NCBI RefSeq assembly: GCF_003943735.1
Contig: NZ_RJMV01000003.1
Location: 104,171-168,170 of the forward strand
Length of the DNA stretch: 64,000 nucleotides
From: Streptococcus sanguinis
GTDB lineage: Bacteria; Bacillota; Bacilli; Lactobacillales; Streptococcaceae
Direction of reading: 5' to 3'
Shown here: positions 44,417 to 55,024 of the stretch, one piece after another
Numbering within the stretch: the first letter of the stretch is position 1
Layout: each line of letters starts with the position of its first letter
The notes under the pieces: model-generated
What the model was told of the DNA's origin: nothing
The model's database searches: none
What the model saw: only the letters and a program-made list of their open reading frames with translations
Made by a program: the position numbers and the translations under genes

Positions 44417-44453
44417 GGGAGTGGGTGAAGCTATGTGAAGCAATCCCACTCCC
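44417..44453 (+). terminator. Strong hairpin between pyrB and carA
   Basis: A 9-bp GC-rich stem GGGAGTGGG (44417-44425) with CCCACTCCC (44445-44453) and a 19-base loop, followed by a mixed TATTATTATATAT rather than a pure T run. It could be a weak internal terminator or processing site that lowers carAB relative to pyrB. Confidence 0.45.
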
Positions 44454-44514
44454 TATTATTATATATCTTATGTAGATGGTCGTGGGCGGTCTGCATCTTG
44501 GACAGGAGGGAACA

Positions 44515-45591
44515 ATGGCAAAGAGACTTTTAATATTAGAAAACGGCATGATTTTCGAAGGGGAAGCTTTTGGAGCGGATCTTTTTGTGACAGGTGAAAT
44601 CGTCTTTAACACAGGCATGACTGGCTATCAGGAATCGATTACGGACCAGTCTTATAACGGCCAGATTTTGACCTTTACCTATCCCTTGGTTGGAAATTAT
44701 GGTGTCAATCGGGACGACTATGAGTCCATTTTACCGACTTGTAAGGGAGTGGTGGTCTATGAGTATGCACGTCGTGCCAGCAATTGGCGCCAGCAATTGT
44801 CTTTGGATGAGTTCCTCAAAATCAAAAAGATACCAGGCATTTCGGGAATTGATACAAGGGCACTAACCAAGATTATCCGCCAGCATGGAACCATGCGGGC
44901 GACCATTGCCAATGCAGAGGATAGCATCGATCATCTGCAAGACCAGCTGCAGGCAACTGTTCTACCGACTGATAATATCAAACAGGTCTCTACCAAGCAG
45001 GCCTATCCAGCTCCGGGAACGGGTCGCAGCGTGGTACTGGTGGACTTTGGCCTCAAACACTCTATCCTGCGGGAGTTAGCCAAACGAAACTGCAGCGTGA
45101 CAGTGGTGCCTTATGATACTAGCGCTGAGGAAATTCTCCAGCTCAATCCTGACGGCGTCATGCTGTCCAATGGACCGGGCAATCCAGAAGATGTGCCGGA
45201 GGCTCTGGACATGATTCGTGGTGTTCAGGGCAAAATTCCAATTTTCGGGATCTGTATGGGACATCAGCTCTTCTCCATGGCTAACGGTGCTAAGACGCAT
45301 AAGATGAAGTTTGGCCACCGTGGTTTCAACCATGCGGTACGCGAGATTGCGACCGGACGAGTTGACTTTACCAGTCAAAATCACGGCTATGCCGTCAGCC
45401 GTGAGGATTTGCCGGAATGCCTGATTGTGACTCATGAAGAAATCAATGATAAGTCCGTCGAAGGTGTGCGACATCGGGATTATCCTGCCTTTTCTGTGCA
45501 GTTCCACCCAGATGCTGCGCCGGGACCGCATGATGCAGACTATCTCTTTGATGAGTTTATGGAAATGATGGATGCCCATCAGGCATACTAG
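44515..45591 (+). CDS. carA: Carbamoyl phosphate synthase small subunit
   Basis: A 358-residue glutamine amidotransferase subunit that hydrolyses glutamine and passes ammonia to CarB. The class I amidotransferase triad is visible: nucleophile C247 in GICMGHQL, and the C-terminal [13 protein letters not shown] with catalytic His (Glu replaced by Asp-Ala in the HPE position, reading HPDA). Start ATG 44515 after CAGGAGGGAACA. carB begins 23 bases later. Confidence 0.94.
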   Translation: MAKRLLILENGMIFEGEAFGADLFVTGEIVFNTGMTGYQESITDQSYNGQILTFTYPLVGNYGVNRDDYESILPTCKGVVVYEYARRASNWRQQLSLDEFLKIKKIPGISGIDTRALTKIIRQHGTMRATIANAEDSIDHLQDQLQATVLPTDNIKQVSTKQAYPAPGTGRSVVLVDFGLKHSILRELAKRNCSVTVVPYDTSAEEILQLNPDGVMLSNGPGNPEDVPEALDMIRGVQGKIPIFGICMGHQLFSMANGAKTHKMKFGHRGFNHAVREIATGRVDFTSQNHGYAVSREDLPECLIVTHEEINDKSVEGVRHRDYPAFSVQFHPDAAPGPHDADYLFDEFMEMMDAHQAY

Positions 45592-45614
45592 GAAGCAAGA
45601 TTGAGAGGTGCACT

Positions 45615-48600
45615 ATGCCAAAACGTAAAGATATTCAGAAAATTATGGTCATCGGTTCTGGTCCTATCGTCATCGGCCAGGCTGCGGAGTTTGACTATGC
45701 AGGAACTCAAGCTTGCCTGTCCTTGAAAGAAGAGGGCTACAGTGTTGTCCTGGTTAATTCTAACCCAGCGACCATCATGACGGACAAGGAAATTGCAGAC
45801 CGGGTTTATATCGAGCCTATCACGCTGGAGTTTGTTGCGCGGATTTTGCGTAAGGAGCGGCCAGATGCTCTGCTGCCTACTCTGGGCGGCCAGACCGGAC
45901 TCAATATGGCTATGGAATTATCCAAGTCAGGGCTTTTAGAAGAGCTGGGAGTGGAACTTTTGGGAACCAAGTTATCGGCCATTGACCAAGCGGAAGACCG
46001 AGACCTCTTCAAGCAGCTGATGGAAGAGCTAGGACAGCCTATCCCTGAGTCAGAAATTGTCAATACAGTGGATGAAGCGCTGGAATTTGCGGCTGGCATC
46101 GGCTATCCAGTCATTGTCCGTCCGGCTTTTACACTGGGAGGAACTGGCGGCGGTATCTGTAGCAATGAAGAAGAACTGCAGGAAATCGCAGAAAATGGCC
46201 TCAAACTCTCTCCAGTGACTCAGTGTCTGATCGAGCGCTCTATAGCAGGCTTTAAGGAAATCGAATACGAAGTCATGCGGGATGGCGCCGACAATGCGCT
46301 GGTCGTCTGTAATATGGAAAACTTTGACCCAGTCGGCATCCACACAGGGGATTCTATCGTCTTTGCACCTAGTCAGACCATCTCAGACTATGAATACCAG
46401 ATGCTGCGGGACGCCAGTCTCAAGATTATTCGAGCGCTGAAGATTGAGGGTGGCTGTAATGTGCAGCTGGCTCTGGATCCGCATAGTTTCAAATACTATG
46501 TCATCGAGGTCAATCCGCGGGTTTCCCGCTCGTCAGCCCTTGCCTCTAAGGCGACTGGCTATCCAATTGCCAAGCTTGCGGCTAAAATCGCGGTCGGGCT
46601 TACATTGGATGAAATCATCAATCCGGTAACAGGCTCTACCTATGCCATGTTTGAACCGGCTTTGGACTATGTGGTCGCTAAAATTCCGCGCTTTCCATTT
46701 GATAAATTTGAGCAGGGTGAGCGCCGTCTGGGAACCCAGATGAAGGCGACTGGCGAAGTCATGGCTATCGGCCGCAATATTGAGGAGAGTCTGCTCAAGG
46801 CCTGCCGCTCTCTGGAAGTTGGTGTGGACCACAATGAGCTGCCTGCTCTCAGCCAAGTAAGCGATGATGAGCTGATGAGGAAGATTGTCAAGGCGCAAGA
46901 CGACCGGATTTTCTACATCTCAGAGGCTATTCGCCGTGGTTACAGTCCAGATGAAATTGCTGAGCTGACCAAGATTGATGTCTTTTTCCTGGATAAACTG
47001 CTCCACATTTACGAAATTGAGCAGGAGCTGGCTAGTCATATCGGAGATAGCTATGTGCTTAAGAAAGCCAAGCAAAATGGTTTTGCGGATACTAAGATTG
47101 CAGCCTTGTGGGACATGACAGCCGAGCAGGTGCGTCGCATCCGGCAGGAGCAGAAGATTGTGCCGGTTTACAAGATGGTCGATACCTGTGCTGCTGAGTT
47201 CGAGTCTGCGACGCCTTATTTCTACTCTACTTATGGTTTTGAAAATGAATCTGTCAAATCCAGCAAGGAATCAGTTCTGGTGCTGGGCTCAGGTCCTATC
47301 CGAATCGGGCAGGGAGTTGAGTTCGACTATGCGACTGTTCATTCTGTAAAGGCTATTCAGGCAGCTGGCTATGAAGCAATTATCATGAATAGCAATCCAG
47401 AGACTGTATCGACTGATTTTTCTGTCTCTGACAAGCTCTATTTTGAGCCGTTGACCTTTGAAGATGTCATGAATGTCATTGAGCTGGAGCAGCCTAAAGG
47501 GGTTATCGTTCAGTTTGGCGGGCAGACAGCCATTAATCTGGCAGAGCCCCTGTCCAAGGCTGGTGTTAAGATTTTAGGTACCCAAGTGGCGGACTTGGAT
47601 CGGGCTGAGAATCGGGATCTCTTTGAGCAAGCTCTGAAGGAGTTGGATATTCCGCAGCCGCCGGGTCAGACGGCCACTAATGAAGAGGAAGCAGTAGAGG
47701 CTGCTCGTAAGATTGGCTTCCCAGTCCTGGTGCGACCTTCCTATGTCTTGGGTGGACGTGCTATGGAAATCGTAGAAAACGAAGCCGATTTACGCTCTTA
47801 TATGCGGACAGCGGTTAAGGCCAGTCCAGACCATCCGGTTTTGGTTGATTCTTACATTGTCGGGGATGAGTGCGAAGTAGATGCTATTTCTGATGGCCGT
47901 CAGGTCTTGATTCCAGGGATTATGGAGCATATCGAGCGGGCAGGGATTCACTCAGGGGATTCCATGGCAGCCTATCCGCCGCAAACCCTATCGCAGAAAG
48001 TCAAGGATACCATTGCAGACTATACCAAGCGTTTGGCTCTGGGACTGAACTGTATCGGCATGATGAATATTCAATTTGTCATCAAAGATGAGCAGGTCTA
48101 TGTCATTGAGGTCAATCCACGGGCCAGCCGGACTGTTCCTTTCTTGTCCAAGGTAACCGATATTCCGATGGCGCAAGTAGCGACTCGTTTGATTCTTGGG
48201 GAAACTTTGGCAGAGCTGGGCTATGAAGATGGTCTCCATCCAGAAAGTTCCATGGTTCATATCAAGGCGCCAGTCTTCTCCTTTACCAAGCTGGCAAAGG
48301 TTGACAGTCTTTTGGGGCCTGAAATGAAGTCTACCGGTGAAGTCATGGGCAGCGACCGCACACTCGAAAAAGCACTCTATAAAGCTTTTGAAGCTTCCTA
48401 TCTCCATCTGCCAAACTTTGGAAATGTCGTCTTTACTATTGCAGACGACAGCAAGGAAGAAGCCCTACAGCTGGCTCAGCGTTTTGCCAATATTGGCTAT
48501 GGTATCTGGGCAACCAAGGGAACAGCCTCCTATTTTGAAAATCATGGCCTACACGTCCGTCTGGTAGAAAAAATCGGCAGTGATGATAACAAGGACATCC

Positions 48601-48794
48601 CAGCCTATATCCGCAAGGGCAAGGTTCAGGCTATTATCAACACGGTCGGAACCAAGCGAACAGCAGATAAGCATGGTCAAATAATCCGCAGCTCAGCTAT
48701 TGAGCACGGAGTTCCACTTTTCACAGCCTTGGACACAGCTGATGCCATGCTGAAGGTGCTGGAAAGCCGTAGTTTCACTACAGAGGCGATATAG
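45615..48794 (+). CDS. carB: Carbamoyl phosphate synthase large subunit
   Basis: A 1059-residue synthase of normal length with two homologous halves, each opening with a carbamoyl-phosphate-synthase N-terminal lobe ([20 protein letters not shown] and [20 protein letters not shown]) followed by an ATP-grasp domain ([10 protein letters not shown] / [10 protein letters not shown] loops). An MGS-like domain (about 930-1059) is the site of allosteric control. It makes carbamoyl phosphate for PyrB and arginine synthesis. Last gene of the pyr operon here; a terminator follows about 160 bases later. Confidence 0.96.
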   Translation: MPKRKDIQKIMVIGSGPIVIGQAAEFDYAGTQACLSLKEEGYSVVLVNSNPATIMTDKEIADRVYIEPITLEFVARILRKERPDALLPTLGGQTGLNMAMELSKSGLLEELGVELLGTKLSAIDQAEDRDLFKQLMEELGQPIPESEIVNTVDEALEFAAGIGYPVIVRPAFTLGGTGGGICSNEEELQEIAENGLKLSPVTQCLIERSIAGFKEIEYEVMRDGADNALVVCNMENFDPVGIHTGDSIVFAPSQTISDYEYQMLRDASLKIIRALKIEGGCNVQLALDPHSFKYYVIEVNPRVSRSSALASKATGYPIAKLAAKIAVGLTLDEIINPVTGSTYAMFEPALDYVVAKIPRFPFDKFEQGERRLGTQMKATGEVMAIGRNIEESLLKACRSLEVGVDHNELPALSQVSDDELMRKIVKAQDDRIFYISEAIRRGYSPDEIAELTKIDVFFLDKLLHIYEIEQELASHIGDSYVLKKAKQNGFADTKIAALWDMTAEQVRRIRQEQKIVPVYKMVDTCAAEFESATPYFYSTYGFENESVKSSKESVLVLGSGPIRIGQGVEFDYATVHSVKAIQAAGYEAIIMNSNPETVSTDFSVSDKLYFEPLTFEDVMNVIELEQPKGVIVQFGGQTAINLAEPLSKAGVKILGTQVADLDRAENRDLFEQALKELDIPQPPGQTATNEEEAVEAARKIGFPVLVRPSYVLGGRAMEIVENEADLRSYMRTAVKASPDHPVLVDSYIVGDECEVDAISDGRQVLIPGIMEHIERAGIHSGDSMAAYPPQTLSQKVKDTIADYTKRLALGLNCIGMMNIQFVIKDEQVYVIEVNPRASRTVPFLSKVTDIPMAQVATRLILGETLAELGYEDGLHPESSMVHIKAPVFSFTKLAKVDSLLGPEMKSTGEVMGSDRTLEKALYKAFEASYLHLPNFGNVVFTIADDSKEEALQLAQRFANIGYGIWATKGTASYFENHGLHVRLVEKIGSDDNKDIPAYIRKGKVQAIINTVGTKRTADKHGQIIRSSAIEHGVPLFTALDTADAMLKVLESRSFTTEAI

Positions 48795-48952
48795 AGCTAG
48801 ATTTTTGTGTTCCAGATTGTCGTTTGCCGGTCTGAAAGTTGGAAAAGGAATTTCAAACAGTTAAGCTTGAGAGAAGCATCTGTCCAATCTTATTCTATCC
48901 TTGAATAGTCATAATAAATAACCTTTCAATATATTGGAATTAAAAGCAAAGT

Positions 48953-48983
48953 GGAAGTGGGAATGAATCCTACTTCCTTTTTT
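48953..48983 (+). terminator. Intrinsic terminator of the pyr operon
   Basis: A 10-bp stem GGAAGTGGGA (48953-48962) with TCCTACTTCC (48968-48977), one G-T pair, 5-base loop and six T. The 158 bases between carB and this hairpin show no coding sequence. Confidence 0.85.
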
Positions 48984-49002
48984 CTTTATTTTCTTAAAAA
49001 AC

Positions 49003-49031
49003 TTGACAAAGAAGTTGACAAAGTGTATGAT
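49003..49031 (+). promoter_or_regulatory. Promoter of adcAII-pht
   Basis: TTGACA (49003-49008), 17-base spacer, TATGAT (49026-49031). A second TTGACA at 49015 is not correctly spaced. The AdcR-type boxes begin two bases after the -10. Confidence 0.75.
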
Positions 49032-49032
49032 A

Positions 49033-49056
49033 TTAACCAGTTAATAAACCGGTTAA
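49033..49056. promoter_or_regulatory. AdcR boxes upstream of adcAII
   Basis: TTAACCAGTTAA (49033-49044), a full AdcR consensus, followed directly by TAAACCGGTTAA (49045-49056), which differs at one position. They cover the expected transcription start, as at 38844-38870. Confidence 0.85.
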
Positions 49057-49076
49057 TAATTAGTTAAGGAGATATT

Positions 49077-50015
49077 ATGAAACGCGCTTTAAAATTCTCA
49101 GCTTGCCTTAGCCTACTGGCCCTGGCCTTGTGTCTCTGGGCTTGTCAGTCTCAAAAAGAATCCAGTCCATCCAGTTCGTCGCAAGGCTTGAGAATTGTAA
49201 CCAGCTTTTATCCTATCTACTCCATGGTCAAGGCTGTATCGGGTGATCTGAATGACGTGCGCATGATTCAGTCTAGTAGCGGTATTCATGATTTTGAGCC
49301 TTCGGCCAATGACGTGGCAGCCATCTATGATGCAGATGTCTTTGTCTATCACTCACGGACCTTGGAGTCCTGGGCTGGCGAGCTGAATCCTAGTCTCAAG
49401 AATTCCAAGGTTCAAGTTCTTGAGGCTTCCCAGGGAATGGAGCTGGATCGGGTTGCAGGCTTGGAAGATGTCCAGGCTGGAGAGGGAGTGGATGAGAAGA
49501 CGCTCTATGACCCCCATACCTGGTTGGATCCTCAGAAGGCTGCGAAGGAAGCCCAGATTATCGCCGACAGACTGTCGGAGCTGGATAGCGACCATCGGGA
49601 TACTTATCAGGCCAATGCTCGAAAATTTCAAGAAGAGGCCAAAGAGCTGACAGAACGCTATCAGGATATTTTTGATAAAGTGCCCAACAAAACCTTTGTC
49701 ACCCAGCATACAGCCTTTTCTTATCTGGCCAAGCGCTTCGGGCTGACCCAGCTGGGTATTGCTGGTATTTCACCGGAGCAGGAGCCTAGTCCGCGTCAGC
49801 TGACAGAGATAGAAGACTTTGTCAAGGAGCACCAGGTGAAGACCATTTTTGTGGAAAGCAATGCTTCTTCTAAAGTGGCTCAAACCTTGGTCAAGGCGAC
49901 CGGTGTACAAATCAAGGAGCTGAATCCTCTGGAAGCAGACCCAGCCAACCAACTATCTTATTTAGAAAATTTAGAAAAAAATCTAGCTGTTTTAGCTAAA
50001 GATTTGAAAGGATAA
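49077..50015 (+). CDS. adcAII: Zinc-binding lipoprotein AdcAII/Lmb
   Basis: A 312-residue cluster-9 metal-binding lipoprotein. Lipobox LWAC (Cys about 23). The zinc-ligand histidines are in GIHDFEPS, DPHTWLDP and TQHTAFSY, with the acidic ligand region in FVESNASSK. It lacks the long His-rich loop and second domain of AdcA, as expected for AdcAII/Lmb, which delivers zinc to the AdcBC transporter and also binds laminin. The Pht-type gene follows 9 bases later, the same arrangement as adcAII-phtD in pneumococcus. Confidence 0.93.
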   Translation: MKRALKFSACLSLLALALCLWACQSQKESSPSSSSQGLRIVTSFYPIYSMVKAVSGDLNDVRMIQSSSGIHDFEPSANDVAAIYDADVFVYHSRTLESWAGELNPSLKNSKVQVLEASQGMELDRVAGLEDVQAGEGVDEKTLYDPHTWLDPQKAAKEAQIIADRLSELDSDHRDTYQANARKFQEEAKELTERYQDIFDKVPNKTFVTQHTAFSYLAKRFGLTQLGIAGISPEQEPSPRQLTEIEDFVKEHQVKTIFVESNASSKVAQTLVKATGVQIKELNPLEADPANQLSYLENLEKNLAVLAKDLKG

Positions 50016-50024
50016 AAGACAACC

Positions 50025-53000
50025 ATGAAAAAGAAATATTTCCTTGCTTCAGCGGCTGTATTAGCTCTCGGTCTTGGAACTTACGGGCTTATCCAATGGC
50101 AAACTCAGTCTCGAACTCAGACCAAAGATAACAAAGTAGCCTATATTGAGGACAAGACTTCGGGTGACAAGACGGATAAAAATTTGACATCTGACCAAAT
50201 CAATGATGAGGAAGGTATTGAAGCAGAGCAAATCGTCGTGAAAATCACAGATCAGGGCTATGTCACTTCCCATGGAGACCATTATCATTACTTTGATGGA
50301 AAGGTGCCTTTTGATGCCATTATCAGCGAAGAGTTGATTATCCGAGATCCTAACTACACGCTGCAGGAAGCAGATATTGTCAATGAGGTCAAGGATGGTT
50401 ACATCATCAAGGTAGAGGGAAAGTATTATCTCTACCTCAAGGATGCCAAGCATACCAGCAATGTCCGCTCGGTAGATGAGATTGCGCGGCAGAAGAAGCT
50501 GCATAAGACCAAGGAAGAAGGCGATAGCGGCAAATCTTCCACTACAAAATCAAGCAGGATTCGCGATTTCAGCCAGCCCAGCAAGTCCCTAGCTGCGGGA
50601 AAGACGGCCGCAGACCTTGCAGGAGTTTCTTATCAAGGCCAAGGGGGATACAGGACGGATGATGGTTATACGTTCAGTCCCTCTGACGTCATCGAGGATA
50701 CTGGCGATGCATTTATCGTGCCACATGGCGGGCATTTTCACTATATTCCCAAGAGCGACTTGTCGCCAGCAGAATTGGCTGCGGCTCAGAGCTACTGGAA
50801 TAGCAGGCGGGCTGACGGACGGGTGAATCCGCCTGACTACGGCAGGACAATAACTTCTTCCAACACATGGAATCAAAATAGTGCTGGCAATCAGGGTAGG
50901 CTAGTCTCAAATCCGACTCCACAGCTGCCAAATCATTCAAAGATTGAGCAGCCAAGCCCTGGCTTAGCGGTTACTCAGCCGAATTCATCTAATCCGCTTC
51001 TGCCGTCTCAGCCATCCTTGCCAAGTCTGCTGCAGCAACTCTATGCCCTGCCTCAGTCTCAGCGCTATCATGAAGGGGACGGTGTGGTGTTTGACCCGCT
51101 GAAAATCAGCCGTCGGACAGAAAATGGGGTCGTTATACCCCACGGAGACCACCATCATTTCATTCCTTATGACAAGCTGTCAGACTTGGAAGCGAAGATT
51201 GCCCGCTTGATTCCTATTGGATATACTTACGAGCCGCTGGGCGATCCACTGCAAGCTTTGAAGCCTCAGCTACCATCACAGCCTGATCACGACCATGGTT
51301 TTCATGCGGAGGCTGTCATTGGCAAGGACGACCAAGGCTATATGGTATCGCATGGAGACCATGCTCATTATTTTTACAAGAAAGACTTGACTGCTGAACA
51401 GATTCAAGCAGCGGAACGGGTCTTGGCCAAGCAGCAGCCAGTAAAACCGTCTGTAGCAGTTAATGATGCTGAACGCTATTCACGCGATGCCAGCGATGAG
51501 GAAAAGATTGCTTATATCTGCCAAACCTATGGTGTTCCCAAGGAAGCGGTTCGCATCTCAAATGGCTTCTTTGTCTTTAATAACCCTGACCAAGCCTATG
51601 ATCCGACGCATATCCACCCCTATGCTGTTCGCAAGGAGCATGTCCGCATTCCTCTGGTAACGGGCAATGCAGAGCTGGACTTCATGAATGAGCTCTACAC
51701 AACAGCCTTGCGCTCAGGTCTTTCGCCTTACAGTCTGCAGGTGGAAGATGGTCAGTTTGTCATTCCTCATGGCGACCATAACCACTATATCAAGATTCAG
51801 TCCAAGGGCGCAGCAGAAGCCTTGAAAAATCGTCTGCCTCAGATTCAATCTAAGTATGAGCAGGGCGATTATGATGAGGCCGTTATTTTGCAAAAAGTAG
51901 AAAGCCTAAAAGCGGACAGTCAGCGTCTCTATGCCGATGATCCTCTTATGCAGCGGCGGATTGAGCTTGCTTTGGGGCAGTTCGTGGAAACCATGAAGAA
52001 GCTGCCTAGCAACTCAACTGCTGGCTACCTGAGCAGTCTGGATAACTTTGATAAGCAGTTTATCCATGTGGATCAGACGGTCAAGCCAATCCAAGAGACC
52101 GAGCTAGACAAGACCTATCAAGGACTTTTGGAGAGAATGAACCGAATTGACACGGATAGCTATGGACTGAAGAAAGATGTCTTGCTACAGCGTCTGCAAA
52201 ATGCTTATGCTGGCCAGAATCAAGCTGAAATGGCAGAGCTAGGACAATTACTATCCGCTTTAGAAGATTATCATGATCGGACAGGCGTCACAGCGGTTGA
52301 TTATATTCGTTATTTCTACCAAGCTTTAGAGGATGGGCGTTTGAGCCCTGAGCTGCGCAGAAAAGCAGCTGGGCTGACCTTGACACTCTATAAGTCTCAA
52401 GCCTTTATAGAAGCGACCAATCTCCAACAGCTTTTCCCTGCCCTCTATCAGACCAAGAAAGAGATTGCAGCAGCCCTTGCTAGCGGCCAGCCTTCTGCGT
52501 CCTCTGAAAAGACAGAGCTGGATCAGGGAGAGCCAGATCAGCCAACCTATAAGGCCATGATTTATGACTTTTTGAAGGGGATTTATGATGATTTTGGCAC
52601 CTCGGATGATAGTGAGAAGAGTGCTCAAGCCCTTGTCTTTCTTGGAAAAGCGCAGGAATTGCTAGGAGAAGTAAAGGACCAAAACAGCCGAGCAGACTAT
52701 GCAGCTAGAATCTTAGAACTAGGCAAGGAATTAAAGAGTAGCAGCTCAGACAAGCAAGCTCTGCTGGCAGCAAGTCAGAAGCTTTTAGATCAGATGAGCC
52801 GAACCATTGTTGGACAAAAGGAAGAGCCGGCTAATACGGAAAATCAGGAAGTTTATCAGCAGCTTTATAATCTGCTCATGTCTATCCATCAGTATTTGGA
52901 AAAGAATCAAGGAAGCGAGCAGCAATACCAGCAGCTGGACCAGCTTTTTGATAAGCTTGGACAGAGAGCTACAGACAAGAAAGAGCTGCTTAAGGAAATC

Positions 53001-53561
53001 CTGGCCTTCCAGCAGTCACTCGTCCATCCTGAGGGAACAAACGAGTCCGATTCTCAGCATAGGGAAGATGATGGCTATCACTTTAATCTGCAGGACATGG
53101 TCGGAGCGGATGAGCAAGGCTATCGGGTAGCCCATCTGGACCACGAGCACTATATTTACAAGAAAGACTTGTCAGAAGCCGAGCGCCAAGCAGCGGATGC
53201 CTATGCGGTGCAAAAAGGCTTCCTGAAAGCACCGGCTGAACAGCCTTCTTCTGCTCAGTCAGCAAACAGCAGTGCTCCAGAAACTGCGCAAAATGGCAAT
53301 TTACCTTCCGAATCTGCCACTAGAGAAGCAGCTCAAAACCAATCTGACAAACCAGCAGAAGCTTTGACAGCTGCAAATCCAACTGGTCAATCAAGCTTAG
53401 CAGCGAGTTTTGGCATGACAGAGGAAGCATTCAACCAGAAATTGCAGGAGCTTTCTCAGCTCTACGGTGTCAGCCCAGAGACTTTCAGCTATAATGCAGC
53501 AACTAGAAGCATCAGCTTTACAGGAGCTGACGGCCAGCTGAAAATTGTTCAGATTAGCTAA
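50025..53561 (+). CDS. Large histidine-triad surface protein (Pht type)
   Basis: A 1178-residue protein, longer than the pneumococcal Pht proteins (about 800-1040). Signal peptide at 1-22 (LGLGTYGLIQW). Six HxxHxH triads: HGDHYH (about 83), HGGHFH (about 234), HGDHHH (about 373), HGDHAH (about 443), HGDHNH (about 582) and HLDHEH (about 1036), plus a HIHPYAV element. Between triads five and six lies a roughly 400-residue helical region (from about 600) with no triads, and the C-terminus (about 1130-1178) holds another small folded domain. Pht proteins bind zinc, pass it to AdcAII and affect complement and adhesion. Co-transcribed with adcAII. Confidence 0.9.
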   Translation: MKKKYFLASAAVLALGLGTYGLIQWQTQSRTQTKDNKVAYIEDKTSGDKTDKNLTSDQINDEEGIEAEQIVVKITDQGYVTSHGDHYHYFDGKVPFDAIISEELIIRDPNYTLQEADIVNEVKDGYIIKVEGKYYLYLKDAKHTSNVRSVDEIARQKKLHKTKEEGDSGKSSTTKSSRIRDFSQPSKSLAAGKTAADLAGVSYQGQGGYRTDDGYTFSPSDVIEDTGDAFIVPHGGHFHYIPKSDLSPAELAAAQSYWNSRRADGRVNPPDYGRTITSSNTWNQNSAGNQGRLVSNPTPQLPNHSKIEQPSPGLAVTQPNSSNPLLPSQPSLPSLLQQLYALPQSQRYHEGDGVVFDPLKISRRTENGVVIPHGDHHHFIPYDKLSDLEAKIARLIPIGYTYEPLGDPLQALKPQLPSQPDHDHGFHAEAVIGKDDQGYMVSHGDHAHYFYKKDLTAEQIQAAERVLAKQQPVKPSVAVNDAERYSRDASDEEKIAYICQTYGVPKEAVRISNGFFVFNNPDQAYDPTHIHPYAVRKEHVRIPLVTGNAELDFMNELYTTALRSGLSPYSLQVEDGQFVIPHGDHNHYIKIQSKGAAEALKNRLPQIQSKYEQGDYDEAVILQKVESLKADSQRLYADDPLMQRRIELALGQFVETMKKLPSNSTAGYLSSLDNFDKQFIHVDQTVKPIQETELDKTYQGLLERMNRIDTDSYGLKKDVLLQRLQNAYAGQNQAEMAELGQLLSALEDYHDRTGVTAVDYIRYFYQALEDGRLSPELRRKAAGLTLTLYKSQAFIEATNLQQLFPALYQTKKEIAAALASGQPSASSEKTELDQGEPDQPTYKAMIYDFLKGIYDDFGTSDDSEKSAQALVFLGKAQELLGEVKDQNSRADYAARILELGKELKSSSSDKQALLAASQKLLDQMSRTIVGQKEEPANTENQEVYQQLYNLLMSIHQYLEKNQGSEQQYQQLDQLFDKLGQRATDKKELLKEILAFQQSLVHPEGTNESDSQHREDDGYHFNLQDMVGADEQGYRVAHLDHEHYIYKKDLSEAERQAADAYAVQKGFLKAPAEQPSSAQSANSSAPETAQNGNLPSESATREAAQNQSDKPAEALTAANPTGQSSLAASFGMTEEAFNQKLQELSQLYGVSPETFSYNAATRSISFTGADGQLKIVQIS

Positions 53562-53589
53562 GCTTACATTTTGATGTAAAACAAGAATA

Positions 53590-53637
53590 AAACGAATGAT
53601 GAAGACCAAGCCAAGTCTAAGACCATCATTCGTTTTT
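53590..53637 (+). terminator. Intrinsic terminator of the zinc operon
   Basis: A 12-bp stem AAACGAATGATG (53590-53601) with CATCATTCGTTT (53624-53635), with an inner AGAC/GTCT pairing in the loop, then TTT. Confidence 0.8.
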
Positions 53638-53671
53638 GATTTTCACAAGCATATACTTATTTGATTGATAT

Positions 53672-53682
53672 TGTGTTAAAAT
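53672..53682 (+). promoter_or_regulatory. Extended -10 promoter of the immunity-type island
   Basis: TGTGTTAAAAT (extended TG, -10 TAAAAT at 53677-53682), 33 bases before the first island gene. Confidence 0.45.
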
Positions 53683-53715
53683 AAACAGAGACTGATAGAT
53701 GAAAGGATTGTCATC

Positions 53716-54243
53716 ATGGCAGAAAAAGAACTACCCATCAAAGAATATCTTAGAGTAAAAAAAGAAGCTATTTATAGCCGCCTTATATTCTTGCTAACGG
53801 CCATTACAGGAGCTATTCTATCCTTTATTTTGGTCTATTCAAGATCTAGGAATCTAATCTTTGAAAATGTTTCAATTGGCTTAGTTGTGTTTGCAGGTAT
53901 TGTTATATCAAGGCCGTATTGGACAAAAAAGAAACAATATGAGGCTCAGTATCCAGAATTGAAAGGTATATCTACAAGAGGTGCTGAAGCTTCTGGGAAT
54001 TTTTGGGGAAGACATCTGATTGTATATCCAGCTATTCTTGTTTATATGGTTTGGGCCTTTTTCGCTTATTATCATCCTGTTCAAAATCAGGAAATAATAG
54101 ATGTTGATCTTCCAGCGATTAGTACAGAAACTGAGTATAGTTTGGATTTTCCAAAATCGGATAGTTCAGCCAGCACTGGAGACAGTCAAGGCGACAATCA
54201 ATCTGAGGCTTCGTCGGTCGGACAAAACGAAAGTGGGGAGTAG
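53716..54243 (+). CDS. Membrane protein with Ser-rich tail, family copy 1
   Basis: A 175-residue protein that starts with KEYLRVKKEAIYSRL, has four hydrophobic segments (about 20-42, 48-64, 98-118), and ends in an acidic Ser/Gly-rich tail. Copies at 54352 and 55876 share the opening EYLxxKKExxxRL, the motif QYEAQYPELK / IEAEHPDWKK / MEEEHPEWKD between helices 2 and 3, and the serine-rich end. Family not recognised. The association with a PoNi-type immunity gene suggests membrane immunity or a cell-surface accessory; that is inference. Confidence 0.7.
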   Translation: MAEKELPIKEYLRVKKEAIYSRLIFLLTAITGAILSFILVYSRSRNLIFENVSIGLVVFAGIVISRPYWTKKKQYEAQYPELKGISTRGAEASGNFWGRHLIVYPAILVYMVWAFFAYYHPVQNQEIIDVDLPAISTETEYSLDFPKSDSSASTGDSQGDNQSEASSVGQNESGE

Positions 54244-54351
54244 ACATAGATAAACTTATAATTTGAAAGTTGGATTAAGGTATTGATTTCTAAAAAAATT
54301 AAGAATATTTAAGTAGTGAAATTTGAAGCATAAAAAAGAAACGAGAGAAAA

Positions 54352-54957
54352 ATGACCAAAGAAGAATATTTAATTTTAAAGAAAGAAGCGAATCTCCGCT
54401 TGCTCTTCATCATATTGCTTGTGATTTTAGGAGCTGTTTTATCACTTGTTATGATTGCAAATCATTCTCCATATCATAGTTTTATGTCTATTTTTACAAT
54501 TACGATGTTTGGACTTAATTTTGGGTTTCTATTTCCTTGTTGGCAACGCAAAAAAGCAATCGAAGCTGAGCATCCTGATTGGAAGAAAATTAAGGGAAAA
54601 GACATAAAGATTTTAGGCGAAAATCTTTTAAAATCTGTTTCGATATTTCTTGGCACGGGGCTTGTTCTCATTGTTTCTTTCTTTTCGCTTTATAGGCCAG
54701 TTGTGACAAAGCCATTTATTATCATTGATCCTAAAGTATATGAAAGCATTGAGAATCATGAGCCAGCCCAATCCTCAACAGAGATATCAGAAGAATCGTC
54801 TGAACAGCAAAATACAGAAGCAACTTCTTCTTCATCGTCAGACAGCTCTGCTAATAGTAAAATCCCGAACAGTAGTATGTTAAAAGAAGTTCAGAAGCAA
54901 TTTCTCGAAGATCTTCATAAACAACGTGAGGAAGAAAATCAGAATAATAATCAATAA
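54352..54957 (+). CDS. Membrane protein with Ser-rich tail, family copy 2
   Basis: A 201-residue paralog of 53716 and closer to 55876. Helices at about 15-35, 41-60 and 92-115, the AEHPDWKK motif between helices 2 and 3, then a serine-rich linker (about 145-170) and a charged C-terminal helix (KEVQKQFLEDLHKQREEE). Coding is markedly AT-rich. No ribosome binding site stronger than CGAGAGAAAA. Function unknown. Confidence 0.7.
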   Translation: MTKEEYLILKKEANLRLLFIILLVILGAVLSLVMIANHSPYHSFMSIFTITMFGLNFGFLFPCWQRKKAIEAEHPDWKKIKGKDIKILGENLLKSVSIFLGTGLVLIVSFFSLYRPVVTKPFIIIDPKVYESIENHEPAQSSTEISEESSEQQNTEATSSSSSDSSANSKIPNSSMLKEVQKQFLEDLHKQREEENQNNNQ

Positions 54958-55024
54958 GGCTGTGAATAAGTTGAAAATTCATTAACCTAAAAGAAGGTGA
55001 GATATGGCCGTAGGAGGATAATAA

